From NCBI RefSeq assembly GCF_040958095.1, contig NC_091188.1, forward strand, positions 39,667,734 through 39,731,733: a DNA stretch of 64,000 nt. The letters are read 5' to 3'. Numbering within the stretch: the first letter of the stretch is position 1; each line of letters opens with the position of its first letter. Made by a program: the position numbers and the translations under genes. Below the pieces are notes generated by a model, which made no database searches, was not told the DNA's origin, and saw nothing but the letters and a program-made list of their open reading frames with translations. Source of the DNA: Procambarus clarkii. Taxonomy: Eukaryota; Arthropoda; Malacostraca; Decapoda; Cambaridae. Shown here piece by piece: positions 42,501-51,500 of this stretch.

Positions 42501-45500
42501 ACGCCTGCAAACGTGACCTCAAGCAGATGAACATCGACATCAACACTTGGGAGGCAGCAGCTGCAGACAGATCTGCCTGGAGATGTAAAGTGCAGAAGGG
42601 GCTCCAGCAATTCGAGGATGAACTGAGAAGGCAGCCGGAGGATAATAGACTTCAGAGGAGGTCTCGACCACTGTCAGACGCACCCGCTTCAGCGTTTATC
42701 TGCGCTCGCTGCAGTCGGGACTGTCATTCTTGGGTTGGCCTTCACAGCCACAGCAGGCATTGCATCCAACTAGATTACAACAAATAGACAACCATGGCAC
42801 AACTCCATAACCCCATGGGATTGACGGATGCTTACTATATACTCCCTGGACGTTAGGTCGTCAGACATCATTATTTCCAAATCCTTTACATGCTGCTTTT
42901 TCTACTATGGGCAGATTTTATTGTGTTTTGTACCCTGTATTTTGTTTAAGGTCCTCATTTTTACAGTACCTTGAGTACCTGGAATTTATCACTGTTAAAT
43001 ATCATGTTATTTTTTGCTGCCCAATCAAAAATGTTATTAATATCTGCTTGTAGTTTTTCAATGCATTCAGCCGAGGTAATTTTCATAATGATTTTTGTGT
43101 CATCTGCAAAGGATGACACAAAGCAGTGACTTGTATTGTTGTCTATATCTGATATGAGAATAAGGAAAAGCAGGGTCAATCAAACCCATAAGGGTCAAAC
43201 TACTCATGGTTTTGCATTGTTTTTCGTGTGTCAAACTATCCATGGTATCATTTTGTTTCTCATAGTCAAACTATCCATTTTGTTTCATTTTTTCATGTGT
43301 CAAAGTACCCATGGTGTGTGAGAGAGTGTCTCTCAAGATTCTCCCACAGCTGACTTGAATGGCTCATTGCAGTGCACAGTGCACCGGTCTTGTGCACAAG
43401 GTCCTATTTCTGTTAACCCTGGATAGTGACCTGGCATGTTGGGTATCTCCAGGATGCCCACTTAACCAGGAACACTTTCATAATACTGAGACCGCCGTAT
43501 GTCCAGGAAGGAAGTAGATACAGGGAGTTAAGCATACTTGCCACCAAGGGTCAGTGAGTACATTGGCCGGTGGGAGCGTGGGACAGAGGGGAGACGCTAG
43601 CAGCGTCTGATCTCTGGGGTCAACCGGCGCGATGGTGAATAACAGCTATGACGTGGTTGTGACGTGTTCATGACGTCACTCCTGCTACTGCTCATCGAAC
43701 GAGCTAATATGATTGGTTCCCGCCCATTTGCTGCAATGCTGTTGATCAAATTGTAATCCCCTTGTGTGTGCCCCACAAGATGCCCTGAACTTCAGGCAAA
43801 ACCATTCAAGTGAGGGAGACCAAACCCAGAGGACGGATTCTGTTCTGTCTACCGGCCAATAGACTGAACACCGTCTATTCCTCACCATCAAGTTAACTCA
43901 GCGTCTCTACGATATACGACACACTCGCCCAGAATCACGAGTGTGAATATATTGTTCAGAAGCCTAAAGTGACAAAGTCACCAGACCGAAACAGACTGGT
44001 ATCAGGTAACCCCTGGTGACAAAGATCGTTGTGAGTGACTTAGAGTGAACTAAGGCAGTGCCGCCGCCTAAGTAACCTGTGTGTAGCTTTACCACAAGTG
44101 TACCTGCATGGTACCACAGCCGCCGCCAGCTGTCACTCGTCCCGAGCGTGTACCTCAGTACCTCAGTACCTCGAGGCGCCCGCCGCCGCCCTCACTACTA
44201 CGTGACGTCACCACCTTACTCATCGCCAGTGCCAGTGTGTGTGTGTATGTCTGTTAAGCATACAGCACGCCCTACTGCAAGTACCCTCCGTGTCTACGAG
44301 CGAAACCAGCTGTCACGCCACCTACGAGTGCTTGTATAAATTTAGGTGCAGACTTAGGTGCAGACTTAGGTGCAGTCTCCGTGATGTAGTGGTAGGACAC
44401 TCGCCCTACTGCAAGTACCTTTCGTGTCTACGAGCGAAACCAGCTGTCAGGCCACCTACGAGTGCTTGTATAAATATAGGTGCAGACTTAGGTGCAGTCT
44501 CCGTGGTGTAGTGGTAAGACACTCGCCTGGCGTTCCGCGAGCGCTATGTCATGGGTTCGTATCCTGGCCGGGGAGGATTTACTGGGCGCAATTCCTTAAC
44601 TGTAGCCTCTGTTTAACGCAACAGTAAAATGTGTATTTGGATGAAAAAACGATTCTTCGCGGCAGGGGATCGTATTCCAGGGACCGTAGGATTAAGGACT
44701 TGCCCGAAACGCTACGCATACTAGTGGCTGTACAAGAATGTAACAATTGTATATATCTCAAAAAAAAAAAAATGTGCCTGAGTGAGTGAGTGAGTAAGGA
44801 AAGGTACCTTATCTGTAAGTACAAGACCTTGTCATTGTTTTATTGTGTCTGTGTTGATCTGAGGGATCAACCACAGTTCTCACCTTCTCATACCTGACAC
44901 CGGTATAGGTGAGTCGACGGTGAATGCGTGTTATCTGTGTGGTATCACTGCATTTCACTATGTAATAACCCAACCATTGTAATATCGTATCCCTCTGACC
45001 TCTATGATCGTCTCTCGTGATCGAAATCGTTCGCTATCTCTGTTGTAAATTTCTTTCTCTCTTCACTCAATACCCCAGCTCAACACTGTTACAGTCCAGC
45101 ATGACCCCTCACTGGACTGCCCCGTATATAAGAGGAATATTAAATGAGGAAGATACATCAAGGACAAGGGTTATTAGTTTATAAAAAAATAACAAAACTC
45201 ATTAAACACTGCCACCACCTTCCGGACCAACCATACCTGAATGTGTCTATCACCGGTCCCCCAGGAAGGCAAGGCATCAGTAACCATGGCACTCCCGGGT
45301 AGTATGAACGTCAGTAATAAATTTTGGGAAATTAGTTTGTTTAATTTACTTTACTAATTTAAATCCAAGGACAACTTTAGTATCTATTAACTGTAGGAGA
45401 ACATGGGGGGGGGTTGGGGGGGGGTTTCCAATTCAACACACAAAAATGACAAAGTAGAAAAATATATCAAAGGGGAGTTAAGTGAATACCACTGGACAAG

Positions 45501-48500
45501 TTATACAATTTATTTTATGAAATATGTAAATTAAGACAATTTGAACATATACCCTATTCTATTCCTCTAGAGGCACAATGGATATCTACTGAGGACATGA
45601 GATCAAGTGCACAATACCTTAAATTACCGCACTAAGGCCAAGATGTTGATGGCTGCCCTCAGCCCCTAGGATACGGGCTTGCGGCCCTCTAGTCCCGATA
45701 CACTCCCCAAGACACACTAATGAAATTTTGTTTTACCAGCTTATTGCTGGGAAGGATTACTCCTCCCACCATCTAATACAGTCCCAGGGCTCCACCCATT
45801 ATTTTGGCAATGGCCAACCATTTAACACTTAGGCCTGAGGTCTGGCTCTCTAGGGCCAATAAGGACTTGGCCCTTATCTCCCGCCAATCATCTTCCCTGA
45901 GGTGCCGTGGAAGGCTACATGAATTCCTGAAGATTGAGTCAGTTCTCCCCAGCTATGCGATGGGGACAATGTACCACTGTATTGGATACCCTCGTCTAGT
46001 GTACCTCCCGAGCAATGTTTACAAAACTGATAAATTATGTTCAAGCCTGTCTCCTGCAAGATAAAGGGTAAGGACATTTGACTCGTCTGGTATGGGGAAG
46101 GGACCACTGAGAGGGAAGAGAGGGAATGAGAGGTGGATGGAGAGGGGAAATTTGAGTGGGGGAAGCCAAAGGTATCCAAGACCAGCCTCAGGTCAACCTC
46201 TTGGCCCTGACAAATGGGCGACAGGGTGGGGGGAGAAGAAGGGGAAGAATGATGGCAAAAGGGAGGGGAGAAAGGGAGAAGGAAGGAGGGGAGAGGGGAG
46301 AAGAAATTAAAGGAGGGGAGAAGGGAGAACCAATGATCTGAGCACCAGATCATTACAACTAGTCTGTGAATGTGAGCTTCACATACACCACACATTTAGT
46401 TATTGTGTGTGATTATTATTGTGCATGTTATTGCCTGTCCCATTGACAGTGTAGTTGTGTTTATTGCATATCATCATTACCGAGTATCCGGTTGGAACTC
46501 TTGTGATCCCTTTGCATACCGGCAGTTAGGTTGCCGTGTTAATGACTGACTGTCAACTGTGTTAAGTTAGGTGTTTCTCCACGAGTGGATACGAGTCGAT
46601 TAGCCAGACGTCAAGAGTCTCGCTAATACAACCATAGCTTTGCTGACGCCAATCTAAAGTAAATCAAGCACCCTGTGTATTAATGGTTAAGTTAGTAAAT
46701 AAACTACTGTTAAGCTTTATGCGGTGTTTCCGTTGAACCACTTCTGAATACTGCCAACATTACACAAGCCTTCAGCTCTAAGTGTCTCCAACACTGAGTT
46801 GCCTATAAGTCACAAACTATAAATGTGATGAGGACCCTAGGAGTCCCTTAAAGTGTTTCAACCATTGAGGAGATTCCAACGATCAACGTGGACCAGGACC
46901 AGGTGAGGAGAGACCCTCAAGGACTCTAACTCGACCTTGCTCCCAGGCCCTGTACGGTTGCTCTCGTATTTTCTATTCTGCTAATTCCGACAGCTTCGTG
47001 AAGCGTCTGCCACATGTACATTGGCGACGTACACATTGCAGTCGTGAAAGTAAAAAAGAAAACCCCCACAAGGTGTCGCTTTGTTTTCATGGGTCAAACT
47101 AAACCATGGTTTTGCATTGTTTTTCATGGGTCAAAGTACCCATGATGTCTCTGTTTCTCTTGGTCAAAGTACCCATTGTGTACCCATAATGTAGCTTTGT
47201 GAATGATTCCTCATCTGTGCAATTACAATTTATATCAATTGAAAGATGGGGCTTACCTTCATCTCATCACCTTTAATGTCGAGGGAGAGAAAGTCAATTA
47301 CAGTCACGTTGAGAGCCAGTAGGATGGAGTAGAGAGGAAGCGCCTTCACTTTAATAGCCTCCTTGCTGCTGTCGACGATGTGGCTCAAGACTCCTTTGTA
47401 TCCAATCGGTCTACACAAGAATGTATCAGGAAATTACAGCAATTAAAATGATTCACGGCTGATGAAATAAGCAAATTTGTATTTTTCATGTACACACACA
47501 TACAAACACACAGCTCAGTACATAGAGGTATCTCAAGATGAAGTGGAAAAATTACTCAATGGGTTAGGAAGAAGTGAAGAAGTTGGACCAGATGGGGTTT
47601 TACACTGGGTGCTGTGAGAATGTGCAACTGAGCTGAGCATTCTACTCCAATTAATATTTCATATATCCCTGTGTACAGGAATCTTAGCAGATATATGGAA
47701 AAAGGCGAACATACAGTAGTTACAACCTGTAAAAATGATAGCTGAGAGGAACCTCTAAATTATAGACCCCATATCATTAACAAGTGTGGTATTCAAAGCA
47801 CTACAAAAAATAGTTTAAAGCAAATGGGTTGAACACCTGGAGAGTAATGTCATAATAACGTACAGACAATATGGTTCTCGAACAGGAAGATCCTGTGTAA
47901 CAAGTCTACTTAAATAATGAAATAGTTTTTGTAACTCATAATGGCAAAAACATGGGTAGCATTCTTAATAAGTACTTTGACCTTTCTATTGATCAAATCT
48001 ACATAGGTGGTGAAGAGGGCAGTTTAACATTTATAGTGGGTACCAGGGAGGAAGTTATTATTAAACAAATTGAAAAATGAAAGTCCAATAAATGCTCAGA
48101 ACCAAACGAACCATTTGTCAGGGTCCTTAAAGAATGTACAGATACATTTAGTAAGCCCCTGCTTTACATATTTCATATATCATTAGAGTTGAACAGAGTA
48201 CCAAAATTCTGAAATATCATTAATGTGGTGCTAATTTTACATGAATTTATTCGAGTGCCTCTAACGCTAGTGGCCTTGATGAGGACAGCAAGCCAGCGGC
48301 TTGCCAAACTCTTTGCCCTGATTATCTTTTCTAGTTGGATTTTAAAATTGAACAGAGTTTTGGCATTTACGGCTTCGATGGGTAAGTAGTTCTGTGGGTT
48401 TGTTAACCTTTGCTTTATTTGTTATAAAGTTTTAATACTGTTAAATACTGTTAAATACTGTTTGTTTGTTATGCACCTGAAGGTAACTGTGGTGAAAAAG

Positions 48501-51500
48501 CATCTCCTGTTCTCAGCCCTACATTGTCAAAATGCCGGCCAATTAGTTTAATGTCTTTTGTGGAAAAATTTGATTTTGTCAATAATAAAATTTTAATTTG
48601 TTTATACTGTACTTGAAAAAATTCATAAAAGTTACACAGCATGGCTTTGCTAAGAGTCACTCTTATTTAACAAATCTCTTTCGATTGATATCCAATATAT
48701 ATGATGCAGTCGATAGTGGAGACAACTGAGGCATAATGTACATTGACAAGCAAATCGTTTGGTATTGTGCTTCACATAAGACTAATTAACTGAATGGTAA
48801 AGGCATATGGTATTTTTACTTACTTGAAGAAAACTTCATTTGAAACACTATTGAGTGCCACTGCTGTATTCACTGAGTAAGCCTTCCTGTTTTTAGATAG
48901 AAGTTTTTCATAGGTTTCAGGAAAAGGTTCCACGAGAAGTCCTGTCCAGTTCCGTTTTCTCTCCAAAAACAATGTGTTGCTAAGATATTCGCCATCCGTG
49001 GCACCAACCTCCACGAAGAATCCATCTTTCTGTAACACAGTTATTAATCTATTATGCTGAACATGACTGCTGTATACACCTACACATAATAGTTACATGG
49101 GCAGCATGAACATTGCCTGCTGTTTACACCCAATACATCATCTCTGATCTTGACATTTACTGAAGAGAATCTAGCTTGTGATCTAGGCTCACGTCCCAAA
49201 CAAATGTGATATAAAAATACCACAAGAAAGTCCTTTGGCATCTCAAAATGTTTTTTTAATACTGGATGTCGAACCATGTGAGATGTACGATAAATCACAT
49301 TAACAAAGTGTTCATTCAGGTGAAAACAATCTTCAACAATATGAATAAAATCTTCAACCATCTTGAAATATTAGGTATAAAAAATGGTTCCACATATTTT
49401 TTTAATTAACTTCTTCCTGCATATAAAGTAACTTCAATCAATTATTTGGACTGAACGCTTCCTTGAACTACATACTTTGATGTACAAATAAAAAAAATGG
49501 TTGAATATGAATATTTATTACTTTAGCCACTGCAATGATTATTATTAATAATAACAATAATAATTTATTTCCAAGAAGGTACAATGAGTTGGTGAGATTA
49601 CAGAACATTGGTACTTTTTACATACATGCAAAGCCACTAATAATCATAGCATTTTGAGAAGGTCCTTAATAATATAAAAATTGGAATGAGAACAGAAATA
49701 ATTTTTTAAATATATTAAGAGAAAAACACCTGGTATTTATACAAAAATATTCAATGCTGAAAAAGAGAGAGACACGTAAAGGCAGACAGATAGGGATAGA
49801 TTTAGAAAAACTGACTGAAGCCGGTATAGAAAAGGTGACTGAAAGAAAGAAAATGAGGAAAGACTGTCAAACAAAAATACATTTAAAAAAAAGGCTGAGA
49901 GCAAGTGGCAGCTAAAGAAAGGCTGACAGAGATAGATTAAGAAAGGCTGAAAGACTAAGACATATCCGGAAAGAAATGACAGATCTACTGAGATTTAGAA
50001 TGGCTGACAGAGTGAGAGATCTACAAACACTAACAAAGACCAAGAAACACTGAGAGACATAAATCAAGAAAGGCTGACAGAGAAAGACTTAGATAATCTG
50101 ACAGAGAAAGACCTAGATAATCTGACAGAGAAAGACCTAGATAATCTGACAGACATAAATCGATCAAGAAAGTCTGAAAGACATATTTAGCCTTTATATA
50201 TATATGGTCATGTATAGACCAAGAACAGTTGACAGATAAACTAAGAAAGGCTGTCAGACAGAGATAACTCAAGAAAGCCTGAAAGATAGACTACGAACGA
50301 CTAAGAGATACAGTTCAAGAAAAGTTGACAGACGGAAATGGACCATAGACCAAGAAAGGATGGCAGATAGATATAGATCAAGAAAGGCTGATAGATGAAT
50401 ATATACCAAAAAAGGCTGACAGAAATCGATATAAGAGGCTGAGATACGGAGCTAGAGACATAAATAGACTTAAAGAGGCTGACACAGAGACAGGCCAAGT
50501 AAGGCTGCCAGATGTAGACAACAAACCAAAAATGGCTGAGAGAGATAAATAAAGAAAGACTGACAGACGAATCTAGGCAATAGACCAAGAAAGGCTGGAA
50601 TAAACATATCAAGAAAAAAGAGATAGATGGATGTTGACAATAGACCAAGAAAGACTGATAGAGATAAACCAAAAAATGCTGACCGAAACAGACTGAGAAA
50701 GGCTGACAAACGAAAATTGACAAAGAAACGCTGACAGATATTTATTTTATTTATTTATTTATATACGAGAAGATACATTGAATTTATGAGAGTACAGAGC
50801 ATTAAAGTTTTACATTCTAGTAAAGCCACTAGCATGCATAGCATTTCGAGCAGATCCTTAATCTAACCTATAATTTTAAGAAGGTAATTTCTAGCAAAAT
50901 TATAAAAAAATTTACAGGTACATTGTAAGATAGACCCAATAAAAATGGACAGACATAGATAAATCAAGAAACACTGACGGATACAGTTCAAGTAAGAACA
51001 ATCAAGACCACTGAGGTAGACCATGCTCACCATGCCATGCAGGAGATCTTCGTCAACATAGGCGGACTGATCAAACTGGGACTGGTGTTCCACCTCGGGG
51101 TAGGTGAGGTTGTAGGAAAGGCTGGAGGGCGGGTCCAGGAGGCGTCGACGGATGTAGGTCACCAGGGCTGGGTCCTCCTGGTCTGATCCGGGGAAGGTTG
51201 CGTCTGTCAACACTCGCTCTGTGGGCACCACAGGAAAAATAAAACAAGAGGTCTGGTCTTTCTCTACTACTACTGAAGCTCAGCGATTATATTTAGGAGT
51301 GCCAAAATATAGTGCCGTAGGAGTGCCGCAGGGCAGCATCCAAGGACCTCTCTTATTTCTTATATACATCAATGATCTGCCTAATTTTTTTTTTTTTTTT
51401 TTTTTTTTTTTGAGATATATACAAGAGTTGTTACATTCTTGTACAGCCACTAGTACGCGTAGTGTTTCGGGCAGGTCCCTGGAATACGATCCCCGCCGCG

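Larger units (their letters stand above)
36165..42840 (+). mobile_element. RTE-like LINE, broken, split by a family A LINE
   Basis: The first part, 36,165-37,040, is a GC-rich 5' leader and ends with the start of an endonuclease (LKLGTWNVRTV at about 37,005). After an inserted family A LINE (37,041-39,670) the same protein resumes at 39,671 (GLSEDLLEVNDAR) and runs to 42,790. The C-terminus has a zinc-finger-like CARCSRDCHSWVGLHSHSRHC. Several frameshifts and stops break it. The RTE assignment rests on the endonuclease start and C-terminal finger and is tentative. Confidence 0.75.

Noticed and set aside
44498..44580. tRNA gene in the SINE head
   Set aside because: The sequence continues into a SINE body and LINE-like tail, and the same head occurs at 22.5 and 59.2 kb in the same context.
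45874..46395. 173-codon minus-strand open frame
   Set aside because: It comes from a purine-rich plus-strand tract giving Pro/Ser/Phe-rich translation; no splice or family support.
46380..47054. A complete LTR retrotransposon around 43.3-47 kb
   Set aside because: Single TATA, AATAAA and TTGGCGAC-like features are present, but I found no second LTR, no flanking duplication and no gag or pol. Kept only as a low-confidence note.
50030..50723. Leu/Phe-rich membrane proteins on the minus strand
   Set aside because: Artefact of the 'gaaaggctgacaga' tandem tract; no start context, and overlapping alternatives in two frames.
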